A DNA stretch of 64,000 nt from Simmondsia chinensis (Eukaryota > Streptophyta > Magnoliopsida > Caryophyllales > Simmondsiaceae). Within the stretch, counting starts at the first letter, position 1. The number at the start of each line of letters is the position of its first letter. This document shows positions 20,876-32,925 of this stretch, in pieces. The notes beneath the pieces were generated by a model. It was not told where the DNA came from. It made no database searches and worked only from the letters and a program-made list of their open reading frames with translations. The stretch lies in assembly GCA_018398585.1 (NCBI GenBank), contig JAGTTD010000010.1, positions 33,644,638-33,708,637 on the forward strand, in the 5' to 3' direction. The position numbers and the translations under genes were made by a program.

Positions 20876-23800
20876 TCTAAAAGACGAATTTACCATTATA
20901 TGGATTTGTATACAATTGAAAATCATTTAGATGAGTAATTAAAATATTGTTAGTTGGGTTCTAATTACTGCAACCATGAAAGCAAGTATCAGGATCTGGG
21001 TGTTAGTGTTGATCACTGATTCTGTGAAGTGGGACTCTTTGTTCCTTAAGTCCACGTGGTTCTATGGTTAAAATTTGAAATTCTGCTTCAGTCAAGCATA
21101 ATAGATAATTTCTCCAAATAAATGGTTTTAAAATACTAATTAGTACCTTATTTATTTGTTGTTAAATCAAGTAAAAGTCCTCCTTAATCCAAAAGAAAAT
21201 AGAGAACTTCAATATGTCACCTCCTGAAGCCGACGGTGCTGTTTAGATGCAGCGACGTCGGCTGGGTCGTAATAGTGGCATTGCTTCAATATTTTTACCA
21301 GTTGACGGGGGTTTGGGTTTGATCGATGCCGGTAAGGGGCGTGGTGACGTGTGAGCCGATGGTGGTTTAGTCACCCGACCATGGTGGTGGTCAAACTTAG
21401 TTTAGCGCACCAACGACGGCGGTGGATCGTCACTAACGGTGGCAGCGAGTCCAGCTAGAGAGAGAGAAGCATTAATGTGAAGGAGACAAACCCTAGAATG
21501 TGTCATAAATTGTAATACCTGATTAGGCCTTTCAGGTATTTAAAAATCCTCATTTTAGGCCCAGTACATATTTAAGGCTTAGTTAGACCTTATAGGTATT
21601 GGACTCACTTTTGGATTTAATTGAAAATAGAAATTATATATTGGGTCTAAAATTATTCCTTTTAATAAAAAAAGGTATAGACGAAATAAGGACCTGTTGA
21701 TCCTATATTGACTAATAATTAATAAAATTGATTGGTTTAAAATAGTATGAATATATGCTTTTTGATAATGGAAATATTATTTAAAATTAAGAAGACATAT
21801 TTTTAATTTTAATATTCTACCCATATAATATATTTTTGCTATAATTCTTGTCAATGTTGCCTCATTTCACGTGGGCAAAATTTCGTACTTGGATATAAAG
21901 TTTCATCTTCGCATTAGTAGCTTGGAAAAGTTGTATTTGATTAAGTTGTCAACTTGTTTGATGCATAAATTAAGTTGCATATATTGTTTAGAAGAGTTCA
22001 CATTTATATGACTTATGCCACAAGTTAGTAAAATATAGGGGGTATAGCCTAGTAGGACAATAATAGTTAATTTGCAAGAACTTGTGTGAAATGCATTATT
22101 TTAGACTTCTAAAAGATAATGTGAATTATGTTGTGTTTTATCTAGTTAGGTTGAGGTAATCATATTCTGTCTAGTAGGGATATATGAAGTTGTGTTTGTG
22201 GTTATACATTTTTATTGGTATGATAAATGAATTAGAATAAGACCACCAAAAAAAAAACACTCTATAAGGAAATCATAAAATCAATTTATTCCATTTTTTC
22301 AGAGAGGTTAATAATCACACAAAGAAACTGGTAGACATTCTTAAAGGGTGTAAATTGATTGGTAAAAGTGACTATTCAAGAAGAAATTGAATGTTGATGG
22401 TTTTATTGATAAGTTTAATGCAAGATTGGTGGCTACGAGATACACCCAAATACGTGAAATTGATTTCTTTGAGATCATTACCCATGTCTAAAATTGCCAC
22501 AATAAGAGTTTAGATAGCTCTTCTTTCTAATATCTTATAGTGTATATGTCAAATGGATATCAAATTATGTTTTAAATAATGACCTTAAGAAAAGGTTTAT
22601 ACGGAACAATCAAAAGGGTCTGTGGTCCTTAATGTGGAAAATAAAGTTTTTAAGCTTATGCATTTCTAATATGATCTCAAGTAAGCTCCCAAAGAGTGAC
22701 ATCAAAATTTGATATAACCCTGGTCATATGGTGCTAGTGCTACTGTTGTGGTTAAACGTGTTTAATGCTTGAGGTCGATTGTGAACTTGAGCCTTGAACC
22801 CAGAATAGGCCAACTCTTAGGTTAGGCATGTCTAATTGCACAATCTTAAATCTCATTGTGTTGGTAGAACATTGAATGTTTTTGAGTGTAACCGTGGATT
22901 AGATCTTGTATGTGAGAATTGGATTTTCTTGCATATTTTGGGTGACCTAAGTGAAATAAGTTGATTCCTGTAAAGGGCTAATAGGACTTGTGAGTTCTTG
23001 GAGATCTATGTGTGATTTTGTGCATGTTGATGTATCTCATTTATTTCCCGTGGCTATGTTTGAAGCAAGATAAATATGTTATTACTTGTTATAAAAATGT
23101 TTTTCATACTGAATTTGGTTTTGTCCATATTGGTTTTGGACTGTTTATGACTGAAAATGATGCATCTTAGTTGGCTGTGCTATTTGGCATTAGTTCATGC
23201 TGGTCAGGTTTTGAATTATACATTATTGGAATGTCTTTGCTGAATTTTAGCCAAGAGTTTGGAAATATTGATCTATTTGAGTCATATGTGCACTTGTGTT
23301 GTCATGGGAGACTTACAGGTTCTTAGGCTCATTGTTTCATACCTTCTTTTCAAGTTTTTGGGAAAAAGGTAAGGTGCAAGTCATATGGAAATCTTGATTG
23401 GTCATAAGTTTGGTATTTAGCTTGTGTGTAAGATACCTTATTTGGGTTATTATCATATGTCAGTGGAGGACCTTGTCTACATACATTAATCCAAATGACA
23501 AATATCGACAGTGCTCTAGTTAAATTGTCGAAGTACTAGTGAAGCATCATGAATGGAGTTTACATTGTAATAGACTCCATGTTGTGTTGGGTGTTTGATA
23601 TCTTTGAGAGACATTCTACTAATTACAATGAATTTAGGCTCGTTAGTGAGCTATGTTTCTGACACCCCACTGAAACCTGCATGTTTTAGTTGTCCTTTTA
23701 ACACTGAGTTAGCAGGTAGAAAAATCTAACGGCTTAAGAATGTCGTGTAAGACATTCCATTGTAGGTAGTGGTGGCCATGGGCCGGGTCGGGCCGGGCCC

Positions 23801-24184
23801 GGGACCACGCCCGGGCAGCCCGGCCTTTTTAACTAAATTAAAAAAAAAATTTAAAAATACATAGTCGTTTTGTACTAAAATTATTGTAATTCATTGATAA
23901 ATAATATGAGATATAAATATATTTCTTTCCAAGTATACATGTTCAAAAAAAACAATACTAAATATATGTAATAAATAAAATACAATATACAACAAGTAAT
24001 TATCAAAAAAATATCAGTAAATAAATAACGTATCAAATATAAATACAAAGTTGGGGCCTAATATTTAAAAATACAAATTTATTTACCAAAAAATATAAAG
24101 TTTGACATATGGAGTGTGCGGTCATCTTTTGACGTAAATATTTGAAAGTAAATAATTAACATACAAAAGTCTTGAATCTTGGTA

Positions 24185-26417
24185 TCAGTCATATCGGGGG
24201 CTTTCTACGCCATCATTTGATCTATCAGTTGTGCGGTCGTCTACTTCATCGCTCGATGAATCCATCTTCATTCTCTGTTGATCTCTTGCCTCAGCTAGCA
24301 GACAATCCTTCAAGCACACGGACATCTCCAAGTTCGACGGCGATAGCTTTGCCCTCTTCGTTCCCAGCAACCTGCCACCAAGACTAAAAGCACACTCCGA
24401 TGCTACTGAAGACACCGGACAACTTAGTATATCACGTGCCATGGTGGAAAGCACGGGATATTGGGTTTGGTTTGTGTTCCACCATTGTAAAAGGTCAAAA
24501 TACGGGTTGGCCGGCGGCCCAAAAATATGGACCAACTGTGTCCGCAAGTAATAATCTAGCTTGTCACGTGACGTGGGGGTTACTGCGGGCGTAAATTGCT
24601 CCAACTGCTTCCACGAATATGACATGTGTGAACTACTTCCACTGGATGTGGAAGATCCTACTGCAATAGTACTAGGATTATTAAATGATAATTTACAAGA
24701 ATACTCAGAAAATAAATTATGCAAGCCGTTATCGACATCGGCAATGAAAGTGTCGACATTAAGAGTAGGATGCAAATATTTAAAAAAATGTTAGCAAAAC
24801 AAGTTGAAACCCCCGCGTTTACAACGAGGGTCTAAAATAGTTGCAAAGCAATAAGTAAGAGGTAGTTCAGAAAAATATTTGGCAAACTTTTCTTTAATTG
24901 CCGTAATCGATCCGAACAAAATGGGGTTGGATTGATTACCCACCATCCAATTTACAATATCAAGCAATGTTGATATTGCTTGAGGCATGGTCGGATAGTA
25001 GCAACCCGAAAAAAATATTGTCGCGTCTTTAAAAATGCTAAAAAATTTACAAATTTTATCTATTGTCTCCCAATGTATACCGTCCAAGTTGTAATCGCGC
25101 CATTCTACACGATTTTCCTAGGCGAATTCCATCAGAGCGTCTTTGTATGGTAGAATGCGATCTAACATTACTACCGTAGATGACCACCTAGTTTTGGAGT
25201 CTAATTTAAATTATTTATATTCTATGTTATGCAACCTATATTTATATTCTATGTTATGCAACCTACATACATTTTTAAATCTTTTTTTTCCTAGCGACGG
25301 ATGCTTTAATTGATATTATTACAGATCTTAAGGTGGCAAGGGATGCGTCTATAAGATCTAAACCATCCATTACCATTAAATGCAAAATGTGACAGATGCA
25401 ACGAATATGAAAACACTTTCCACCTAACATGGGTCTCATTTTCCTAATTAAATGTGCTACGGATGCAGTGTTATTGGAAGCATTGTCAAACGTAATACTA
25501 AAGATACGTTTTTCTATGCCCCAATCGCGGACTGCCGACATAATCGCACCCGTAATTACCTCGGCAGTATGGGGGCAATCTAAAAGCCCAAAATGAATTA
25601 TTCTCTCCTGGATGATAAAGGATTCATCGGTCTAGTGTGCCGTTATGCACATATAAGGTTGGCCGGGTTTGGACGTCCATACGTCCGACGTCAATGAGAA
25701 CATGCTCGTGTTCGTCGCAAAAAGTGTATGTATCCCAATTTTAAGATTGTGGTATAATGTAAAAGCGTCCCGCTTTACGGTATTTCGAGGAATCCTCACA
25801 ATGGCGGGGTTCACATTTCGTTGGAGGTAGTCGACGAAATGTGGGTTTTTGCCGGTACTAAAAGGCCTTTCACTCAAAATTACATATTTAGCTAGCCCCC
25901 TATGGTTGCTCTCCTGAGAGAACCTAAAATTAGCAAGTGCACCGGTCACTTCCTATACTAAACGTTGTTGGCTCTTTTCCGGGAATTGCTCGGGGTGGCA
26001 CCTAAGTATATGTCTATTTAGTGTGCCCGTCCCACTGCCAGGTTGATGGCTAAAATTCTTAGGTGGGTCACATAATTTACAGGTTGCGTTATTAGTTGTC
26101 TTATTAAGGGTAAAGTGTTTCCATACCCCACTAGTTGTACGCCTACTAGTTTCAGGCTGGGCATCGGTGGTGGGGGTGGGTTCCTCATCAGTTTGTGAGT
26201 CTCCAACCCCGCCACTACCTGACTCATGATAATCTTGTAGTTGTGAAAAGTTATAATCTATGCTATCATCAGTGTATTAGGCTGTTAGGTCTAGTTGTAT
26301 AAAAGCTCGTTCTTCAATATCAAGTAAGACAATTCTAGTCCTTTTAGGGATTCTGAGTGGCCGAGAAGAGCTAGAACTAGCACGACCAGCTCCAGATGAT
26401 GAAGAGTTGTGTGCCAT
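24185..26417 (-). pseudogene. hAT (Ac-like) transposase, inactivated
   Basis: The start MAHNSSSSGAGRAS lies at 26417. A BED-type zinc finger follows (GVWKHFTLN...CKLCDPPK...LNRHILRCH), then the catalytic RNase H-like region (FSLTSDVWTS, ITFDNASNNTAS, CFHIRCICHILHLMV), and a C-terminal hAT dimerisation domain (LDYYL, FDLLQWWNTNQTQYPVLS, SVASECAFSLGGRLL) ending at 24185. The order matches Ac/Tam3-type transposases. Disruptions: TAA after QLDLTA (about 26278), TAG after QQRLV (about 25956), TAG replacing the usual Trp in TAHW (about 25634), and a frame-breaking short tandem duplication around 25203-25262. Because long open stretches survive, decay is moderate. It would act in the nucleus by cut-and-paste if intact. 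As it stands it cannot give full-length protein. Confidence 0.92.
25203..25262. repeat. Short tandem duplication within the transposase gene
   Basis: TTTATATTCTATGTTATGCA plus a few following bases occurs twice in direct tandem, introducing stops between the ARKKK region and the downstream transposase segment. Confidence 0.8.
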
Positions 26418-26695
26418 ATTAGTATAAATGATTATTATTTATAAAATGCAAGTAGTAATGCAAATTAAATAACTAAAAATGCGAATCAAAAAAATTACGA
26501 TACTAAAATTACCGAAACGAGAGAACAATGAAATTCACACTTCAGCCAAATACTTTACGAACTTCGAACTTTAGAGCACAATTTTGCAATTAGCAAATTA
26601 GAGAAGATGGGAGATGATGAATGTATAGAGAGAGAAGAGAGAATTGAAGATTTTCGGAGAAAATGAGTTGGGGAGGTTTAAGTATTTATAGAAAA

Positions 26696-26726
<31 letters not shown>

Positions 26727-28485
26727 TTTTTTGTGAAAAAAGAGCCGTTGCTCCTGTACAACAACAGAGCCAACGGCTCTTTTAGAAGAAAAGAGCCAAC
26801 GGCGGGCCGGGCCTGGCCCAGGCCCTGAAAAAATTAGGTCTGAGGCCCGGCCCGCATGGCACTGTAGCGGGCCAGGCCGGGCCGAGCCAGTTTCCGGCCC
26901 GACCCGGCCCGTTGGCCACCACTAATTGTAGGGGGCTGTAAGAGCACCCGAGAGCCTATGAGGTATGTTGTCTGATCATAATCTTTTCTGATTATTGTGT
27001 TTCTACCATTGTTTGCTAGTTATAGCTAACTCATGAAAATTCGTTATGGTGGAAATATTATTTGTTGATTGTCCAAAGTCGATGTATATAGCTTAATGAT
27101 GCTATGTACTTGGGCTTGAGAGCCTTGCAGAGGCTTGGGTTGCCTTAAGTTGAGTTGTAAAAGGCATCTTGTGAATTATGGTCTTATGAACCTCTTTTTC
27201 TTGATATCACCAAAATTTGGTACAGCATTGGTAAGACATGAACTACCCTTAATAGTAATGTCACATGTACGCTAAGTACGATAAGAATGGGTATATAGTC
27301 CTTTGTGACCTAAACTAGTGATAATGTTTCACAATTGTGATGAGATGTGAAAGTGACAATTTGCGGTATATGGTTTTCGTGCCAACTATATATATGATAT
27401 ACGTACTATGTGAGTACTTGGGGTGGAGATGTAATTTTACTAATATAATGTGTGCTCCACTAATGTGTTATATTGACTCTTATTGAAGTTGGCAGGCGAT
27501 GGAGCTAGTTGTTTAACAGCTCATTGCAGGCACCTCAATGTGGGGGTAAGAGCAACTCGTGATTGATGTTGGCAGTAGTCAACTCTGAAGTACCGCTTTA
27601 TAGCAATACAGTGTGAAATTCCATGTATGGTGGTTGAACATGATGCTTTAACCTAATCCATAGTCCGTGACGGATGGTGCGGACACTGCACACTTGATTG
27701 GTTTGACAAGAGGAAACTTATTCGTCTCAGGCATAAGATCGTGAAAGATCTACTAGAAAGTGGAGTGATATCACTAGACTATGTAAAGTCTGAAAAGAAT
27801 CTTGCGGATCCGTTGACAAAAGGCCTTTGTCGTAAAATGATTGTAGAAACATCGAGGGGGATGTGATTAAAGTCTATACATGAATAAACTGTGATGTATC
27901 CAACCTGATTTTAACAGGTTCAATATGAGAAGTCATAGTTTCATTCAAGATATGCACTGTGTTTTATGTTATCCCTCCCTATGGTGTGACAGTGCGGAGA
28001 CGGGTCCAATGCCGTATGTTGGCGGTGTAAGCACGAATTGCACATGACGGACACTATCTGTATGTTACCAGGGGTAAGGTTGAGCTTTAGCTCTTAATGG
28101 ACCCATATCCATATGTTTGGTGGTGTGCAGTAATACACACTTGATGGGATCCACCTATATAGGCGTGGGAATCTGGTCGCTCCCTATGAAGGATTTGAGA
28201 CTTGCCTTCTAGAGCGCCTATGAATATCCAGAACGAGCGCATGGCCGATTAAACGAGCCAAACCGCAGGAGTTGCTGAGATCTGGAGTTCGGTATGTGTC
28301 CAAGTGGAAGACTATACAACCTCTTGTGAGGTTCAAGACGAAAGTCACCTTGCAAGATGTTGGTCCTAAAGTTGGGTTACACTAGGTGACGATTCAAGTG
28401 GCAAGACATCAGCACTGAAAAACCGAACTCCCTTTGCCCAGTCTATTCTTTTCTCTCTTCTTCGCTTGTATCCTTTGTGGGGGAT

Positions 28486-28760
28486 TGTCAGAAAAATAAT
28501 ACAAGCTAAACTTAAGTGTTATGGAAAAATATTATAACCGTGCCTATTTGCTAGCCGCTTACCGTTATTAGTCGTTTGAGGTCATTAAAATTGCAACTGT
28601 TGGGAAATAAATGACAATATAGCCGTTGAATTTATTACGTCCGTTTATAGCCGTTGACTTAATGCTTGTTACCGTTTATACCCATTGAAATTCATTGCAC
28701 CCGTCTTTTTAATGGCTATTAACATTTTCTACACTATATATTTCCAACAACGAGTAAAGT
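28486..28760 (+). repeat. Partial 3' LTR of plus-strand copia
   Basis: Starts TGTCAGAAAAATAATACAAG right after a polypurine-like tract, similar to the minus-strand LTR starting at 20247. A TATATATTTCC box lies near 28734. Homology fades after about 28760; no TSD found. Confidence 0.65.
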
Positions 28761-29019
28761 ACCCATAAATAACGGGTTTTACCTGTTCAATCGCCGTCCT
28801 TAGGTGGAATGGACGGTGGGGGGCGCGTGAGCAAGAAGCAAGAGAGAGGAGCGTGAAGAAGAAGGGAAAAGACAGACAAAATTCTTTCTATTGAGAACAG
28901 CTGGCAGTATGTGAGTGGGAATCTGGAGGGCTTTTTTGTAATTTTGTACGATACTGTTGCCTTCTTCTCAACCTCTGAAGAGATGCTCACATTCGCATTT
29001 TAAATAAAATAATATTTAT
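28761..29019. other. Unclassified DNA
   Basis: Includes a G/A-rich stretch (28810-28880). It may be remaining LTR leader, but no match inside the window supports that. Confidence 0.4.
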
Positions 29020-29097
29020 AGACGAATTATTGGTCAAAATTAAAGTAATTCACTGAACTTTTGATTTTATTAATTATTGTTCATGTCAATTAACTAA

Positions 29098-29373
29098 ATT
29101 TTTTAAAAGTTTAAACTAACGGGTGAAGGCCCAAGAATAGTTTTATACTCTAATATATTCCCTCATACAAATATTCATTGGGTTTGAAACATGGATATTG
29201 TACAGGCCCACCTCATACCTTATACTTAAATTATATTAATATTAAAGTAAGGGCTGAGGATTTTAACTCGTGACCTTGTGGTCAACAAGGCTTTGATACC
29301 ATGTCAAAGACCATATTTCCTAAGAGCTTAAGCTAATGGGTGAAGGTCCAGGAATATTTGTATACTCTAACTA
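29098..29373 (-). mobile_element. TRIM, degraded copy (72-bp LTR family)
   Basis: The right LTR starts at 29302 (TGTCAAAGACC...) and ends in TATACTCTAA. The left LTR (29098-29155) is partly degraded. Just inside the right LTR, the minus strand reads TGGTATCAAAGCC, a tRNA-iMet primer site. Same family as 42099-42325. Confidence 0.7.
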
Positions 29374-29432
29374 TTAGTCAAAAACATCTCATATACTATT
29401 GGTTAAAATTAATGTGATTCCCACCACTTTTA

Positions 29433-29660
29433 CGCCTCATTTTGGTACGTAGGAAGTAAACATAAAAAGTAAAAATTCATTGGAAAGATAATTTTATAGT
29501 CTAATTTATTTGTTTCTAACTAACCTCTCCAATAAAATTCTATTTTCCATCCTAGTAATCAAACATCTTTTACCCACTTACTAGGAAGCTGACAGGAATT
29601 CAATTCCCGAAAAATAGACTTCACGCGGGAATTCAATTCTTGTGGCAACCAAATGAGGCC
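29433..29660. mobile_element. Tourist-like MITE (228 bp)
   Basis: The left end CGCCTCATTTTGGTACG and the inverted right end GGCCTCATTTGGTTGCC are terminal repeats. TTA is duplicated at 29430-29432 and 29661-29663. Confidence 0.75.
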
Positions 29661-30570
29661 TTAATTTCATCAAAGACCTCCTTGAACTATTGAACTAAAA
29701 ATCAATTTAATTCCCCAACATTCAAAATTATATCAAAAGCATTCGAAACAATTTAAAAAATTCAAATAAAATTTGGTTTAGCTGTCCTTAATTAGATTTT
29801 ATAATATAATTTTTAGATGCCTGATGTTTCAAAATATTCTTACAATAACTTAAATTTTGGTAATTTTTTTACATATGTTATCATCATAACTCCTTTAAGA
29901 TTCTGTTAAATTTGATTAACTTGATACTTGAAAAATAATATAACTGAAGGTAAAAATTTTATTTATATTTAAAACTATCTTACATACCAAAAAATATTTA
30001 ATATAATTTTTAAAATAATTATAATTTTACTTTTTATATTCAAAATTGTTTATTGGTTGCTTTAGAGAGTTCAATTTTTTTCAAAAACGTATATTTTTTT
30101 ACATATTTAAAACTATATTAATTATAACTTATTATTAAATTATATTTGATATATTTTCTTTTTATTTTATTTGCCACATCAATATAATTTAGCCAAATTC
30201 TAATAGAGTAATAGAAAAAATACTTGAAAAAAGTTATTAAAGTTTAGAATATCTTAAAAATATTTGAAAGTTTTAGAGGACCTATAGAAGGCTTTACTTT
30301 AATCAAAGACAGCCTCAAACTATTAAACTAAAATTAATTTAATCCCCAACTTTAAAAACTATATCAAAAACATTCCAAATAATTTAAAATTTTCAAATAA
30401 ATTTTGGTTTAGTTGTCCTTAGTTAGATTTGATAATATAATTTTCAAATGCCTGATGTTTTAAAATATTCTTACAATAACTTAAACTTTGAAAACTTTTT
30501 TTTACATATGTCATCACCATAACTCCTTTAAGATTCTGTTAAATTAGATTAACTTGGTGCTTAAAAAATA

Positions 30571-30925
30571 GGATTATTTACGTCAAATATTCCTGTATTT
30601 TATTTATTGTGTTAATTTGGTTCTTATACTTTTATTTGTGTCAATTTAGTCCCTGAATAATTTAAAATGTGTCAATTTAGTCATTTGGTCAAATTTAAGT
30701 TAAATTAATGTTGTAGTTTTGAATGGTAAAACTGTATTAGATACAAGCAACTTATTATAAATTAATCCACTTACTCAATTTAACCTAGTTCGTGACCGAA
30801 CTATTAAAAATTTCAGTAAAAACATAACATAAAATTTTTCTAATGACCAAATTGACACATTTTGAATTGTACAGGAACTAAATTGATACAATGGACAAAG
30901 TTTATGGACCTAGCATAAATGATCC
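30571..30925. mobile_element. MULE-type MITE, copy 1 (355 bp)
   Basis: Starts GGATTATTTACGTCAAA and ends ATAAATGATCC, flanked by TAAAAAATA on both sides (30562-30570 and 30926-30934), a 9-bp Mutator-type duplication. The interior has TGTCAATTTAGTCCCTGAA phrases shared with 39198-39534 and 62194-62579. The sister block at 29664-30291 lacks the insertion and shows the empty site. Confidence 0.88.
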
Positions 30926-31600
30926 TAAAAAATAATATAACTAAAGGTAAAAATTTCATTTATATTTAAAGCTATCTTACATACCAAAAAAAAATTAATA
31001 TAATTTAAAAAATAAGTATATAATTTTATTTTTTATTTTCAAAATTATTTATTGGTTGCTTTAGAGAGTTTAATTTTTTCAAAAATGTAAATTTTTAAAA
31101 TATTAAAAATTATATTAAATATAATTGATTGTTGAATTACATTTGATATATTTTCTTTTTATTTCATTTGCCACATTAACATAATTTAGCGAAATTGTAA
31201 TGGAGTTATAGGAAAAATACTTGAAAAAAGTTATAAAGTTTAGGATATCTTAAAAATATTTTAAAATTTTAGAAGACTCATAGAATACATTACCAAACGT
31301 CAGGGTACGTGAACCAATTTTTGTAAATTTTATATAATTTTGGATGTCTTTTGATGAAATTTAAAGTTATGGGATCAAATTGATCTACTTTAATAGTTCG
31401 AGAGTGTTCTTTATTTAATTTAAAAGCTGAGGGAATTAGATTGATTTTAACCAATAGTTCGAAGGGTGTGTTTGATGAAATTAGAAGTTAGGGGGTCATA
31501 TTAATTTTGACTAACAGTTCAGAGGTGTTTTTGATAAAATTAAAGGTTTGAGAATCACTTTAATTTTGAGCAATAGTTCAGGCTGCATGACTATTATCCT

Positions 31601-31799
31601 TTTAAATAAATTTTTGTTTTTTGTTTTTATTTTTACATTTAATATAAGGTAAATTATTATAAAATTCCTTAAACTTAATTATAAAACATGATACCCCCTA
31701 TATTTTTAATTTAATATAATATATTCTTAAACTTTACAATTAGATACAACGGATTTTATTTTATTTTTTTTAATTTTTTTATTTTTTTTAATTTTTTGG
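31601..31799. other. AT-rich spacer
   Basis: Poly-T/A-rich DNA with no recognised element. Confidence 0.5.
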
Positions 31800-32003
31800 T
31801 CATACTCATGCATTTGATGCTTCTCTTACTTGCCAGGTCTTTGAGTGATTGGAGCGAACTAACCTTTTAGACTGGGGGTCCTCGGAAACAGTCTCTCTTC
31901 AGAGTAGCCCCCTGAAGGGGGAAGGCTGCGTATACTTACCCTCCCCAGACCCTGCTTTTGCGGGAGCCCTTGGAGGTATTGGGTTTGTTGTTGTTGTTGT
32001 TGA
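31800..32003 (+). mobile_element. RTE LINE 3' end, 5'-truncated
   Basis: Shares with 33090-33285 both the common tail (GGGGTCCTCGG...GCGGGAGCCC...TTGTTGTTG) and about 60 bp of upstream 3' UTR (TTTGATGCT, GCCAGGTC). It is therefore a longer LINE tail than the 150-bp copies. Confidence 0.8.
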
Positions 32004-32288
32004 ATTTTATTATTAAATATAACTCTTCCTAAATATGTAATGTAACTACTTAAATTATAATATTCAACGCAACTCACACCATATGCATATAATTTTAAAA
32101 AGAAATATCTTAAACTTTATTATTTGAATCCAAGTTACTATATAAATTAAATTTCAGATCTAAATCAAGAAAATTTAGACCATTAACTTTAATAAGAGAT
32201 GTAAAAATAACTTTGAAATTTAGGCCATTAATTTAGATCTAATGATCATAATTCTCTTCTTTCATCTCTCACTTCTCATAAGAGTCAC

Positions 32289-32289
32289 G

Positions 32290-32328
<39 letters not shown>
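32289..32328. repeat. (TA)n microsatellite
   Basis: About 20 TA units immediately before the RTE remnant. Confidence 0.95.
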
Positions 32329-32330
<2 letters not shown>

Positions 32331-32925
32331 CATGGGATGTTGTGGGCGGATATAAAGGCCAAGAAAAGGGCCAAAGGAATCTGCAAACCCGTGCAGACGC
32401 ATACCCGTTGGAGGGATTTCAAAGGGGAGAAGTATAAGATATACAAGGAAAGAGTGGAGGCCGAGCTCGGGTGAGACTTTGAGGGAGATACAAACCAGAT
32501 GTGGAACCAACTGGCCCAAAAGGTGAGAGGACTTTTTCCCTTTTACCTCAGCACACATAGAAGATGAAAGTGGCGAAGATGTGAATGCTGAGGTGGATGT
32601 GCGGACACACAAGGAAGGATAGGATCAGAAACGACGTCATAAGAGGCAAATTGGGCGTAGCATCCATTGAAGATAAATAGAGGGAGCAACGTTTGAGGTG
32701 GTTCGGACATGTTAGAAGGAGACCAGACAACGCTCTAGTAAAGATATGCGAACAGCCCCTTACTACACTAGGCAGGAGAGGAAGAGGCAAGCCAAAGATG
32801 AGATGGCTGGAGACGATCCGACAAGACCTCACCTACCTAAACCTTCGGGAGGAGATGGCCTTAGATAGGGCCCAATGGAGGGCTAGCATAGGGGTAATAG
32901 ATGCTCCAGTTAGAGTAGGGTAGTC
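32329..32925 (+). pseudogene. RTE-clade non-LTR retrotransposon pol, internally deleted
   Basis: The C-terminal part reads in one frame MLRWMCGHTRKDRIRNDVIR, RLRWFGHVRRRP, RRGRGKPKMRWLETIRQDL and REEMALDRAQWRASI, ending at TAG 32923. This block is diagnostic of plant RTE/BovB-type LINEs. Two in-frame stops interrupt it (before MLRWMCG and in EDK*REQ). The first 230 bp encodes KGEKYKIYKERVEAEL and QMWNQLAQKVR, resembling the linker before RT in the same proteins. The whole RT palm between them (normally several hundred codons) is missing, so this is a deletion derivative. The 3' UTR and (TTG)n end follow to 33285. Confidence 0.9.

Larger units (their letters stand above)
23767..26924. mobile_element. 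hAT transposon (3158 bp, Ac-like) with degraded transposase
   Basis: Ends TAGTGGTGGCC...GGCCACCACTA are inverted repeats. A perfect 8-bp duplication ATTGTAGG flanks them (23759-23766 and 26925-26932). Subterminal regions are packed with GGGCCGGG/CCCGGCC motifs, as hAT transposase-binding regions often are. An (AT)n run lies near 26704-26728. The single gene runs on the minus strand. It is inserted in the copia remnant. Confidence 0.93.
20876..28485 (+). mobile_element. Decayed plus-strand Ty1/copia internal region, split by a hAT element
   Basis: Traces of pol are readable. 22340-22560 gives KLNVDGFIDKFNARLVAT...REIDFFEIITHV and IATIRV (start of the copia RT). 27690-27862 gives RHKIVKDLLESGVISLDYV and NLADPLTKGLCRKMI...ETSRGM (end of RNase H). 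A polypurine-like TTTGTGGGGGAT precedes the 3' LTR at 28486. Stops and frameshifts are dense throughout, and gag, protease and integrase were not recognised. The segments 20876-22300, 22750-23758 and 26933-27690 hold no other gene that I can support. The hAT insertion at 23767-26924 post-dates much of this element. Confidence 0.7.
29020..31600. mobile_element. Foldback-like repeat with iterated TCAAAATTAAAGT-type ends
   Basis: The left end (about 29030-29075: ATTGGTCAAAATTAAAG...) and the inverted right end (about 31545-31590: ATTGCTCAAAATTAAAGT...) match. Near both ends a unit of roughly 70 bp containing ATTTTGACTAACAGTTC-like text is iterated. Between them are two diverged direct copies of an AT-rich block (29664-30291 and 30296-31285). 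A TRIM, a Tourist MITE and a MULE MITE are inserted. Exact ends and superfamily are uncertain. Confidence 0.5.

Noticed and set aside
24185..24775. 196-codon ORF as a stand-alone gene
   Set aside because: It is the C-terminal dimerisation part of the hAT transposase and has its own upstream domains in the same element.
29030..31600. Possible CRISPR-like repeat-spacer pattern
   Set aside because: The iterated units are diverged and have no uniform spacers, and this is a plant nuclear sequence.
32693..32923. 76-codon ORF as a small gene
   Set aside because: It is the C-terminal piece of the RTE pol remnant.
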